The notes beneath the pieces were generated by a model. That model saw nothing but the letters and a program-made list of their open reading frames with translations, was not told where the DNA came from and made no database searches. Of a DNA stretch of 34,104 nt, positions 7,342 through 15,387 are shown piece after piece (position 1 is the stretch's first letter; each line of letters starts with the position of its first letter). The DNA lies in contig JAHZGC010000001.1 of assembly GCA_019421015.1 (NCBI GenBank), positions 72,120 through 106,223 of the forward strand, given 5' to 3'. The translations under genes and the position numbers were made by a program. This DNA comes from Coriobacteriaceae bacterium. GTDB lineage: Bacteria > Actinomycetota > Coriobacteriia > Coriobacteriales > UMGS124.

Positions 7342-7440
7342 AGAGCAATCCTCAAAATCGCCGCCACCGCGTTGCGCTCGGGCTTATGTGCGCCAGCACA
7401 CCGCGCCCTCGTGCGCCTTGTGGCGGCAGTTTTGTGTTCT
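7342..7440 (+). repeat. Copy A of a dispersed, highly structured ~100-nt element
   Basis: The central 58 bases (starting CACCGCGTTGC, containing GGGCTTATGTGC and GCACACCGCGCC, ending GCGCCTTGTG) match copy B at 15268-15375 at 49 positions with no gaps. Flanking arms pair: AGAGCA with TGTTCT, CAAAAT with GTTTTG, and CCGCCAC with GTGGCGG. An inner hairpin TGTGC/GCACA is shared. The element begins 41 nt after the DUF454 gene stop and lies in the leader of the CydDC-like gene. A TATAGT at 7323-7328 lies just upstream, but no -35 box was found for it. Confidence 0.75.
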
Positions 7441-7530
7441 GCCATAGACACGGCTTCACCGGCATCCGGGCCATCCGACCATGGCCCGGATGCCTGCGGT
7501 TCGGCCATCGACGAAAGAGGTAGCTCCCCC

Positions 7531-10500
7531 ATGTTCGACAAACGCCTGCTGGCCATGGTTCCCGGTGCCCGCAAGTACGTTGTGGCCGATGTCCTGCTGC
7601 AGTGGGCGGCCCTGGCGGCCAACATCTTTTTGTACTTCTTGATCGGCACGTTCCTGCAGGCCGTGTGGCGCGGGACCCAGACGCCTGCCCTCTTTGTCGA
7701 GCTTGTCGCGGCCGCGCTGGCGGCCATCGCGGTGCGTCTCGTGTGCCAGGCCCTCGCCCAGCGCGCGGGTCAGGCGGCCGCGTTTGCGGCCAAGCGCACC
7801 GTGCGCCGCGAGGTCTACGACAAGCTCGTGCGCCTGGGGCCGTCCTACCGCGAGAAGGTCGCCACGAGCGAGGCCGTGCAGGTCTCCGTCGAGGGCGTCG
7901 AGCAGCTCGAGGCCTACTTTGGCTCCTATCTGCCTCAGCTCTTCTACGCCCTGCTCGCCTCGCTCACGCTCTTTGCCTGCCTGGCGCCCCTGTGCCTGCC
8001 GGCGGCCGTGGTGCTGCTTGTGCTCATCCCCCTCATCCCGGTGTCGATCATGGCGGTGCAGCGCATCGCCAAGCGCACCATGCGCAGCTACTGGGGCAGC
8101 TACACCGACCTCGGCTCCATGTTCCTCGAGAGCATCCAGGGCCTCACGACCCTCAAGATCTACCAGGCCGACGGCCGCCGGCACGAGCTTATGAACGACG
8201 AGGCCGAGACCTTCCGCAAGGCAACCATGCGCCTGCTCACCATGCAGCTCAACTCCATCACCGTCATGGACCTCTTTGCCTTTGGCGGCGCGGCGGCCGG
8301 CATCATCGTGATGCTGGTCCAGTTTGCGGCCGGTTCGGTGACCTTTGCCGGCGCGTTCACATTCGCGCTGCTCGCCGCCGAGTTCTTCCTGCCCCTGCGC
8401 GCCCTGGGCTCCTTCTTCCACACCGCCATGAACGGCATGGCCGCGGCCGAAAAGATGTACGCGATCCTAGACGCCCCCGAGCCCCCGGCCGGCTCGCGCA
8501 CCGTGGACCCCGCCGACGCCTCCGTTGTCTGCCGCGGCGTGGGCTACTCCTACGATGGGGAGCGCACGGTGCTGGCCGACGTCGACTTTGCCGCCCCGCG
8601 CGGCTCCTTTGTCGGCGTCACGGGCGAGAGCGGCAGCGGCAAGTCCACGCTCGCGGGCGTGCTGACCGGCGCAAACGCCAGCTACAGCGGGTCGGTGACC
8701 GTCGGCGGCGTGGAGCTGCGCGACCTGAGCCGCGCCTCGCTGCGCTCCACGGTCACCTACGTGCCCTTCAACGGCTACCTGTTCGAGGGCACCGTGCGCT
8801 CGAACCTCCAGCTCGCCAAGGCCAACGCCACCGACGACGAGCTCTGGGACGTCCTGACCCGTTGCCGCATCGACGGCTTCGTACGCGCGGCCGGCGGCCT
8901 CGACGCCGAGGTCGCCTCCGAGGGGTCCAACCTCTCCGGCGGCCAGCGCCAGCGCCTCGTGGTGGCCCGCGCGCTGCTCCACGACACCCCGGTCTACGTG
9001 TTCGACGAGGCCACCTCCAACATCGACGCCCAGAGCGAGGCGGCGATCCTGGATTCCATCCAGGAGCTCGCCCAGACCAAGACCGTCGTCATGATCTCGC
9101 ACCGCCTCTTTGCCCTGCGCGACGCCGACCGTATCTACGTCTTTGAGAACGGCCGCGTCGCGCAGGCCGGCACCCACGCCGACCTTGCTGCGGCCGACGG
9201 CCCCTACGGTCGCCTCTGGGCCGAGCAGGCACGGCTCGAGGAGATCGCCGCCGGTCAGGGTCCCGATCCCGCGGCGGCCCTCGACGCGCTGGCCGACGAG
9301 GACCGTTTTGCGGCGGAGAACCCCGCGGCGTCCCAGGGCTTCTCGCCCACGGCCCCTGAACCCGGCGCGGCGGAGAAGGCCTTGGGGCTCGAAAGCCCCC
9401 GCCGACGCTCCGGCCTCTCGGTGATGCTGCGCCTCGTGGGCCTGGTGAGGCCGCTCGTGCCGGTGATGGTGCTCGCGGTGGTCCTTGGCGTGCTGGGCTT
9501 TTTGGCCGCCATCTTCCTCACGGTGTTTGCGGTCTTTGGCATCGTGGGCGTTTCGGGGGCATGGCGCGTCATGGGGCTCACCGCGGTCTGCGTGCTCATC
9601 GCGGTGTGCGGCCTGGTGCGCGGGCCCCTGCGCTACGGTGAGCAGATCTGCAACCACTACCTGGCCTTTAAGATCCTCGCCCTGGTGCGTGACCGCGTGT
9701 TCGCCGCCATGCGCCGCCTGGCCCCGGCCAAGCTCGAGGGCAAGGGGAAGGGCAACCTCGTGTCGCTGGTGACCGCAGACGTCGAGCTGCTCGAGGTGTT
9801 CTACGCCCACACGCTCTCGCCGGCGATCATCGCGCTCGTCGTGTCGGTGGTCATGCTGTGCTTCATCGGGGCGCAGTCGGTGCGGCTGGTGCCCCTGGCG
9901 GCCGTGGCCTACCTCGCGGTGGGCGTCGTGATCCCGCTCGTCTCCTCCAAGACCGTGAGCGGCTCGGGCCGCGGCATGCGCGACGGCATCGGCGCCATGA
10001 ACGGCTTTGTGCTCGAGAGCCTGCGCGGCCTGGCCACCACCCTGCAGTTCGGCCGCGCCGAGGAGCGGGCCCGCGAGCTCGATCGGCGCACCGAGGAGCT
10101 GGCCGCCACCGAGCGCCGGCTCAAGGGGCGCACCGCCCTGTGGATGGCGATCACCGGTGCCGTAGTGCTGGGCTTTGACATCCTGATGCTCGTGTGCGCC
10201 ATGGCCATGGTGGGCCAGGGCACGCTGGTGTTCGGCAAGGCGGTGCTGGCCGTGGCCGCGCTCATGGCGTCGTTCGGGCCGGTCATCGCCGTGGCGAACC
10301 TGGGGACCACCCTGCAGCAGACCCTGGCCTCGGGGGCCCGCGTGCTCGACCTGCTCGACGAGCGGCCCCAGGTGGAGGAGGTGGCCGACGGCGCCGAGCT
10401 GGGGGAGTTCACCGGGGCGGCCTTGCGCGGGGTGGACTTTGGCTACAACGGCGAGCGCGTGCTCTCGGACGTGAGCCTGCATGTGGAGCCCGGCAGCGTC

Positions 10501-11058
10501 GTGCGCATCGCTGGCCGCAGCGGTAGCGGCAAGTCGACCCTGCTCAAGCTGCTCATGCGCTTTTGGGACGTTGACCGCGGCGTGGTGGAGGTCTCGGGCC
10601 ACGACGTGCGCTGCGTGAACACCGCGAGCCTGCGCGCGACCGAGGGCTTCATGACCCAGGAGACCCACCTGTTCGCCGGCACCATCCGTGAGAACCTGGC
10701 CCTGGTCAAGCCCGACGCCACCGACGAGGAGCTCATGGCGGCCGTGGAGAAGGCGGCCCTGCTCGACCTGGTCGAGCGCCTGCCCCAGGGGCTCGACACC
10801 CCGGTGGGCGAGCTGGGCGACACCCTCTCGGGCGGTGAGCGCCAGCGATTGGGCCTGGCCCGCGTGTTCCTCCACGATGCGCCGTTCGTGCTGCTCGATG
10901 AGCCCACGAGCAACCTCGACGCCCTCAACGAGGCCCAGGTCCTGCGCGCCTTGGCCGGCAACCGCGCCGGCAAGACCGTGGTGCTCGTGAGCCACCGCGA
11001 GAGCGCGGCCGCGGTGTGCGACGTGACGTACTCAGTGGAGCGCGGCCGCCTATCCTAG
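7531..11058 (+). CDS. Fused CydD-CydC-like ABC exporter (two half-transporters in one chain)
   Basis: The 1175-residue protein contains two complete TMD-NBD halves. The first membrane domain (about 1-320, six helices) is followed by an NBD with Walker A GESGSGKST (365-373), signature NLSGGQRQR and Walker B VYVFDEATS. A polar linker (about 570-625) leads to a second membrane domain and an NBD with Walker A GRSGSGKST (995-1003), signature TLSGGERQR and Walker B FVLLDEPTS. Overall order and similarity fit CydD followed by CydC, which export cysteine/glutathione or bind heme and support cytochrome bd assembly. A multidrug-type heterodimer fused head to tail is the alternative. Both NBDs look catalytically complete. 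The start at 7531 has AGAGG upstream. Structured element A lies in its leader. No cytochrome bd genes are in the window. Confidence 0.85.
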   Translation: MFDKRLLAMVPGARKYVVADVLLQWAALAANIFLYFLIGTFLQAVWRGTQTPALFVELVAAALAAIAVRLVCQALAQRAGQAAAFAAKRTVRREVYDKLVRLGPSYREKVATSEAVQVSVEGVEQLEAYFGSYLPQLFYALLASLTLFACLAPLCLPAAVVLLVLIPLIPVSIMAVQRIAKRTMRSYWGSYTDLGSMFLESIQGLTTLKIYQADGRRHELMNDEAETFRKATMRLLTMQLNSITVMDLFAFGGAAAGIIVMLVQFAAGSVTFAGAFTFALLAAEFFLPLRALGSFFHTAMNGMAAAEKMYAILDAPEPPAGSRTVDPADASVVCRGVGYSYDGERTVLADVDFAAPRGSFVGVTGESGSGKSTLAGVLTGANASYSGSVTVGGVELRDLSRASLRSTVTYVPFNGYLFEGTVRSNLQLAKANATDDELWDVLTRCRIDGFVRAAGGLDAEVASEGSNLSGGQRQRLVVARALLHDTPVYVFDEATSNIDAQSEAAILDSIQELAQTKTVVMISHRLFALRDADRIYVFENGRVAQAGTHADLAAADGPYGRLWAEQARLEEIAAGQGPDPAAALDALADEDRFAAENPAASQGFSPTAPEPGAAEKALGLESPRRRSGLSVMLRLVGLVRPLVPVMVLAVVLGVLGFLAAIFLTVFAVFGIVGVSGAWRVMGLTAVCVLIAVCGLVRGPLRYGEQICNHYLAFKILALVRDRVFAAMRRLAPAKLEGKGKGNLVSLVTADVELLEVFYAHTLSPAIIALVVSVVMLCFIGAQSVRLVPLAAVAYLAVGVVIPLVSSKTVSGSGRGMRDGIGAMNGFVLESLRGLATTLQFGRAEERARELDRRTEELAATERRLKGRTALWMAITGAVVLGFDILMLVCAMAMVGQGTLVFGKAVLAVAALMASFGPVIAVANLGTTLQQTLASGARVLDLLDERPQVEEVADGAELGEFTGAALRGVDFGYNGERVLSDVSLHVEPGSVVRIAGRSGSGKSTLLKLLMRFWDVDRGVVEVSGHDVRCVNTASLRATEGFMTQETHLFAGTIRENLALVKPDATDEELMAAVEKAALLDLVERLPQGLDTPVGELGDTLSGGERQRLGLARVFLHDAPFVLLDEPTSNLDALNEAQVLRALAGNRAGKTVVLVSHRESAAAVCDVTYSVERGRLS

Positions 11059-11103
11059 CGCTTTCCCCAGCACGGCATCTGCCACGTTGCCGGGGGCTTG
11101 GAC

Positions 11104-11610
11104 CTACTCCTGTGCCATGAACGCGTTGAGCTGCCTTTGGTTGCGCAGGTGCACGACCTTCTCCCCGTGTTCGTGCTCTACCTGCGCAAACGCCGCGCGC
11201 CGTTCGCGTGTCCGGCCATCCCAGACCACCCAGCGCAAAAACTCCGGGTCGAGGCGCTCGGGGCAGCCGGGCGCGAGGTCGGGCCGCTCCCTCCCGTAAT
11301 AGGTGCGGGTCCTCTTGAGCACCCGCGCAAAGCAGCTTAGCCGCCCGAACTCCATAAGCACGATGCGGTCGGCCTGCTCCAGCCGCTCTTTCCAGTAAAA
11401 TTGCCGGTAGTTGCCGTCGATGACCCACGAGTCGTGCGACTCCATGAACCGGCCGACCAGCGCCCTCGCCTCATCGCGGTCGCGCTCGCGCCAGCCCTCG
11501 ACGAACTGGACGCTGTCGAGGTGCAGGACGTCGAGCTCGTGCCGACGTCCCAAAAACTCCGCCAGCGTCGACTTGCCCGACCCACTGTAGCCCATGACCG
11601 CGATCTTCAT
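11104..11610 (-). CDS. P-loop NTPase, FlaR/adenylate-kinase-like topology modulation family
   Basis: Starting at MKIAVMGYSGSGKSTLAEFL, the 168-residue protein has a Walker A GYSGSGKST at its N-terminus, then LDVLHLDSVQFVEGW, where the Asp sits as in shikimate/adenylate-kinase-like enzymes, and SWVIDGNYRQFYWKERLEQADRIV. The pattern HLDxxxF-(V/I)IDGNY matches proteins annotated as DNA topology modulation protein FlaR, small nucleotide-kinase-like enzymes of uncertain substrate. The C-terminal half (RTRTYYGRERPDL, FLRWVVWD) is also typical. A longer in-frame N-terminus exists but lacks a ribosome site. The gene ends 45 bp from the convergent exporter gene. Confidence 0.82.
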   Translation of the reverse strand: MKIAVMGYSGSGKSTLAEFLGRRHELDVLHLDSVQFVEGWRERDRDEARALVGRFMESHDSWVIDGNYRQFYWKERLEQADRIVLMEFGRLSCFARVLKRTRTYYGRERPDLAPGCPERLDPEFLRWVVWDGRTRERRAAFAQVEHEHGEKVVHLRNQRQLNAFMAQE

Positions 11611-11830
11611 TGGGTGCGTCCTTTGCTCCTTCGGGGGTTTCTCCGCCATGCCATTGTAGGGGAGCAGGGCATTTTGGGCGGCGCTCCCGTGCGTGTAGGC
11701 CACATGAGCGTGTTCGCTTGCAAAACCTGCCGTTTAATCTGGCTGCCAGCCCTTTGTGTGCTTCCAATCGGATGTATGCTTCCCACGGCAGGTGTCCGCA
11801 CTCGGCGGCCCCCTATTGAGAAGAGGCAAC

Positions 11831-13159
11831 ATGGACAAGATCGCGGCGTTTTTTAAGGTCAAGGAACGCGGGAGCACCGTGGGGCAGGAGGTTCTGGGCG
11901 GCCTTACCACCTTCCTCGCCATGGCGTACATCATCGCGGTCAACCCGTCGATGATGGTCGTGGCCGGCATCCCGTTCGACGCGGCGCTCACGGCCACCTG
12001 CTTCGGCGCGGCGGTCATGACCATCGCCATGGGCCTCATTGCCAACCGGCCGCTGGCACTGGCCTCGGGCATGGGCATCAACGCCATCGTGGCCTACACG
12101 CTGTGCCTCGGCGAGGGTGCGGTCGACTGGCGCGTGGCCATGGCCGTGGTCATGCTCGAAGGCCTCGTGATCCTCATCCTGGTGCTTTGCGGCCTGCGCA
12201 AGGCCGTGATGGACGCCATCCCCGTGAGCCTGCGCCGCGCCATCGGCATCGGCATCGGCCTGTTCATCGCGTTCATCGGCCTCAAAGGCGGCGGCCTCGT
12301 GGTGGGCGACGACTCCACCCTGGTGGCCCTGGGCGACCTCACGAGCGGTCCCTGCATCGTGGCGCTGGCGTCGATCGTGATCGCCGTGGGCCTGCAGGCG
12401 GCCAACGTCAAGGGCGGCCTGGTCATCTCCATCGTGCTGGCCACCATCATCGGCATCCCGCTCGGCGTGACGCAGCTGCCCACCAGCTGGAACTTCGGCC
12501 TTGACTTCAGCGCCTTTGCCGCGCCGCTCCAGACCGACCCCACCACCGGCACCATGGCGCTGTTCCAGGTGTTCCTGCAGCCCACGCTGCTGCTCATGGT
12601 GTTCTCGCTGCTCATGAGCGACTTCTTCGACACCATGGGCACCGTGGTGGCCGTGGGCAAGCGCGCCGACTTCGTCGACGCGAAGGGCGACGTCGAGGAC
12701 ATCCAGGAGATCCTGATCGTGGACTCCACCGCCGCTGCCGTGGGCGGCTTCATCGGCGCAAGCTCCATCACCACCTATGTCGAGTCCACCTCGGGTGCGG
12801 CTGCCGGCGCGCGTACCGGCCTCTCGAACATCGTGATCGGCGTGCTGTTTGCCATCTGCGCTTTCTTTGCCCCGGTCATCGGCATGGTGGGTGGCTCGGC
12901 TACCTGCGGTGCCCTTGTGGTGGTGGGCTACCTCATGCTCTGCGACGTGACCGACATCGACTGGGCCCACATCGAGAACGCCTTCCCCGCGTTCATCACC
13001 ATCGTGGGTATCCCCATGACCTACTCGATCACCAACGGCATCGGCCTCGGCTTCATCTTCTACTGCTTCATCATGGTGGCCCTGGGCCGCGCTAAGGAGG
13101 TCAAGCCGCTCATGTGGGTGGCCGCCGTGGCGTTCCTGGTGATGTTCATCTTTGCGTAG
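11831..13159 (+). CDS. NCS2/AzgA-type purine permease
   Basis: The 442-residue polytopic protein starts at MDKIAAFFKVKERGST, with AGAGG upstream. Signature stretches of the AzgA/PbuG group of adenine, guanine and hypoxanthine permeases are visible: VGQEVLGGLTTFLAMAYIIAVNP near the N-terminus, ASGMGINAIVAYT, AIGIGIGLFIAFIGLK, the acidic DFFDTMGTVVAVG, and GASSITTYVESTSGAAAGAR. About 12 membrane segments follow this plan, and the conserved acidic and polar residues of the transport site are in place. The next gene on the same strand is apt, so imported adenine would be converted to AMP by the neighbour. Its own terminator separates the two genes. Confidence 0.92.
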   Translation: MDKIAAFFKVKERGSTVGQEVLGGLTTFLAMAYIIAVNPSMMVVAGIPFDAALTATCFGAAVMTIAMGLIANRPLALASGMGINAIVAYTLCLGEGAVDWRVAMAVVMLEGLVILILVLCGLRKAVMDAIPVSLRRAIGIGIGLFIAFIGLKGGGLVVGDDSTLVALGDLTSGPCIVALASIVIAVGLQAANVKGGLVISIVLATIIGIPLGVTQLPTSWNFGLDFSAFAAPLQTDPTTGTMALFQVFLQPTLLLMVFSLLMSDFFDTMGTVVAVGKRADFVDAKGDVEDIQEILIVDSTAAAVGGFIGASSITTYVESTSGAAAGARTGLSNIVIGVLFAICAFFAPVIGMVGGSATCGALVVVGYLMLCDVTDIDWAHIENAFPAFITIVGIPMTYSITNGIGLGFIFYCFIMVALGRAKEVKPLMWVAAVAFLVMFIFA

Positions 13160-13199
13160 AGGCTCTGGCTGCACGCTCTGGCTGCACGGGTAAGGAAGG

Positions 13200-13239
13200 G
13201 CGCCCCGCAGGTCTGAAAGACAGGCCGGCGGGGCGCTTT
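13200..13239 (+). terminator. Intrinsic terminator after the purine permease
   Basis: GCGCCCCGC (13200-13208) pairs with GCGGGGCGC (13228-13236), followed by TTTGTGTG. It lies 40 bp past the permease stop. Confidence 0.75.
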
Positions 13240-13703
13240 GTGTGCGCGGGTGGAAGGGCGACGGGGGCAGACCGGGCGTGAGGAGGGGTGCGGTGGCTGT
13301 GGGGTGATGAGGGGACGAGGGTGGAGCGGGGATGCAGCGAGGCGTCGATGGGGTGGAAAAATCATATGTAAAAATATCGGCAAATGCATGATTTTATGCA
13401 TGGATTGATACCGACTATGTGGAGACGGCTGGCAAATTCCCAGGATTCGTGTGAATCGTTGCAGTAAGGATATAATTCTAGCAAGTATCGCCATGCAGAA
13501 GTCGTTATTTTGATGATTTAATTTCCCTAGTTGATTCATAACGCCCCATTCCAACGTCCTCCCGGCGTCCCCGCCTTGCTGCAAACGCCCCGTACCCCAT
13601 CTTGTAGTAAACTGCCTGCATCAAAGTCTGCGCTGCGGCCTGGGTTCCCCGCGTCCTCACGGGGCCTTTCCGTCGCGTCCCATGTAAAGGAGCCTGTGTT
13701 CCC
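13240..13703. other. Gene-free spacer with an AT-rich island upstream of apt
   Basis: From about 13350 to 13545 the sequence turns AT-rich, with a perfect dyad ATGCAT-GATTTT-ATGCAT near 13385-13402 and an isolated TATAAT at 13471-13476 that lacks a good -35 box. I found no convincing gene on either strand. The region may hold the apt promoter and an operator; the AT island differs in composition from both neighbours. Confidence 0.45.
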
Positions 13704-14249
13704 GTGAGCAACTGCCAGAACGCCTTCGACTTCGAGAGCCTGATCGTCAACATCCCCGACTACCCCACGCCGGGCGTGATCTTTAAGGATATCACCCCGC
13801 TCATCGCCGACCCGCAGGGGTTTGCCGCCGTGGTCGACGGCATCGCCGAGCACTTCATGGGCCGCGGCGTGACCAAGGTCGTGGGCGCCGAGGCCCGCGG
13901 CTTTTTGGTGGGTGCCCCGGTGGCCCTGCGCCTGGGGGCGGGTTTTGTGCCGGCTCGCAAGCCGGGCAAGCTGCCCCGCGAGGTACTCAGCGAGTCCTAC
14001 GACCTCGAGTATGGCAGCGCGTCGCTCGAGATCTCGGCCGACGCGCTGGGCCCCGACGACGTGGTGCTCATCGTGGACGATCTGGTGGCTACGGGCGGCA
14101 CAGCGGTGGCCCAGGCCAAGCTGGTGGAGCGCTTCGGGGCCAAGCTGGCGGGCATGGGCTTCTTGATGGAGCTGGCGTTCCTGAACCCGCGTCCGGCCAT
14201 TGCCGAGGCCACCGACACCGAGGTGTTCTCGCTGGTACAGGTGGAGTAG
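13704..14249 (+). CDS. apt: Adenine phosphoribosyltransferase
   Basis: The 181-residue enzyme converts adenine and PRPP to AMP in purine salvage. It shows the family's N-terminal PDYPTPGVIFKDITPLI, then VVGAEARGFLVGAPVALRLGAGFVPARKPGKLP, with the Arg-Lys-Pro-Gly flexible loop, and the EYGSASLEI segment. The PRPP-binding motif is VLIVDDLVATGGTA. Length and motif order are normal. It begins with GTG; AAAGGAG lies about 13 bp upstream. The purine permease just upstream supplies the likely substrate, and a terminator follows. Confidence 0.96.
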   Translation: MSNCQNAFDFESLIVNIPDYPTPGVIFKDITPLIADPQGFAAVVDGIAEHFMGRGVTKVVGAEARGFLVGAPVALRLGAGFVPARKPGKLPREVLSESYDLEYGSASLEISADALGPDDVVLIVDDLVATGGTAVAQAKLVERFGAKLAGMGFLMELAFLNPRPAIAEATDTEVFSLVQVE

Positions 14250-14280
14250 GGCAGGGGCGCGAGGGTTTTGCAAGCCCGAT

Positions 14281-14328
14281 GCGGCTCGGCCTCTGGTGCT
14301 CGACGCGCCGGGGGCCGAGCCGCGTTTT
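14281..14328 (+). terminator. Intrinsic terminator after apt
   Basis: GCGGCTCGGCC (14281-14291) pairs perfectly with GGCCGAGCCGC (14313-14323), followed by GTTTTA. Confidence 0.8.
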
Positions 14329-14409
14329 ACGACGGTTGTTTGGTTTGGGCTCCCTACGAATATACGCTAAAATCAACGCAACGCAGCTTAGAGGGGGAGG
14401 CGTTGCGGC

Positions 14410-15126
14410 ATGGTCAGGTTGTTGTTGGTGGAGGACGACGCCTTTATACGCGACGTCATACTCTACTACCTCCAAAAGGAGCAGTCCTACGAGGTGGTGT
14501 GCGCCTCCACGGCCGGCGAGGCACTGGCTCGGGCCCGCGAGAGCTTTGACGCCATCTTGCTCGACATCTTGCTGCCCGACGCCAACGGCATCGACCTCTG
14601 TGCACACCTGCGGGAATGGCACGACTGCCCCATCATATTCGTGAGCTGTCTCGACGACAGCGAGACAATCGTGCGGGCGCTTTCGGCCGGCGGTGACGAC
14701 TTTATCGTCAAGCCGTTCGACAACAAGGTCATGGGCGCCCGCATCGAGGCCAACTTGCGGCGTTGGCACAACACCCAACTCCCACAGGCGCGCGCGGTGC
14801 TCTTTTCCGACGAGCTCGTGCTCGGCAGCAAAAAGCGAACCGTGCTCAAGAACGGCATCGAGATCCGGCTTTCCGAGACGGAGTACCGCCTGCTTGAGCT
14901 GTTCATGTCCAACCCGCGGCGTGGTTTTACCCCGCGCGAGATCTTCAAGCGCCTGTGGGGCGAAGACGGCCACGGGGCATCGCGCACGGTGCTCGTGCAC
15001 ATTCACAATCTGCGGCAGAAGATTGAGGACGACCCCTCTGAGCCGCGCTATGTCGTAACCGAGTGGGGCAAGGGCTACCTTTTCCCGTTCGATACCACGA
15101 CGCGGCCTTTGGAAGAGGCCCGATAG
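14410..15126 (+). CDS. OmpR-family response regulator
   Basis: The 238-residue protein has a receiver domain: the acidic pair in LLLVEDD, phospho-acceptor Asp52 in LLDILLPDANG, Ser/Thr in FVSCLD, and Lys in FIVKPFDN. A C-terminal winged helix follows (about 135-230), with SETEYRLLELFMSNPRRGFTP, then LWGEDGHGASRTVLVHIHNLRQKI and YVVTEWGKGYLF. GGGGGAGG lies upstream of the ATG. No kinase is adjacent. The nearest one (17324-19153) is on the same strand about 2.2 kb downstream, with a minus-strand flavoprotein gene between them, so these two may be a split pair. Confidence 0.93.
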   Translation: MVRLLLVEDDAFIRDVILYYLQKEQSYEVVCASTAGEALARARESFDAILLDILLPDANGIDLCAHLREWHDCPIIFVSCLDDSETIVRALSAGGDDFIVKPFDNKVMGARIEANLRRWHNTQLPQARAVLFSDELVLGSKKRTVLKNGIEIRLSETEYRLLELFMSNPRRGFTPREIFKRLWGEDGHGASRTVLVHIHNLRQKIEDDPSEPRYVVTEWGKGYLFPFDTTTRPLEEAR

Positions 15127-15226
15127 CGAGCAATTTGCCGGGTACCCCCGTGGTGCCTTCGCGGTGCTGCACCAAGGTGCCCCTTTGATCGTTGATTGTC
15201 TGTCCCGCATTGTCCTGGAACCCCAA

Positions 15227-15259
15227 GCGCCCCCGGCCGCAGTATGCAGCCGGGGGCGC
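15227..15259. terminator. GC hairpin in the convergent spacer
   Basis: GCGCCCCCGGC (15227-15237) pairs perfectly with GCCGGGGGCGC (15249-15259) over an 11-base loop. It precedes structured element B and lies between the convergent response-regulator and flavoprotein genes. Without a T-run its role as terminator is uncertain. Confidence 0.45.
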
Positions 15260-15267
15260 CTCGACGC

Positions 15268-15375
15268 CTAGAGCATTTTGAATAAAGTCCTGCACCGCGT
15301 TGCACCGGGGCTTATGTGCCCTAGCACACCGCGCCCCGCCGCGCCTTGTGCAGGAACTTTCTCAAAATGCTCTAG
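15268..15375 (+). repeat. Copy B of the dispersed, highly structured ~100-nt element
   Basis: The outer arms CTAGAGCATTTTGA and TCAAAATGCTCTAG are perfect inverted repeats of 14 bases. An inner arm CCTGCAC pairs with GTGCAGG. The enclosed 58-base core matches copy A at 7342-7440 (49 identical, no gaps). Compared with copy A the inner arm differs at two base pairs (G-C to T-A and C-G to G-C), both compensated. Each end abuts TA, so a transposable (MITE-like) origin is possible. It lies between the ends of two convergent genes. Confidence 0.8.
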
Positions 15376-15387
15376 TTGTTCCCTACC

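Noticed and set aside
8467..10995. Very long minus-strand open frame opposite the CydDC-like gene
   Set aside because: It is a mirror of the GC-biased codon positions of a well-supported gene; its His/Gly/Gln-rich product has no motifs.
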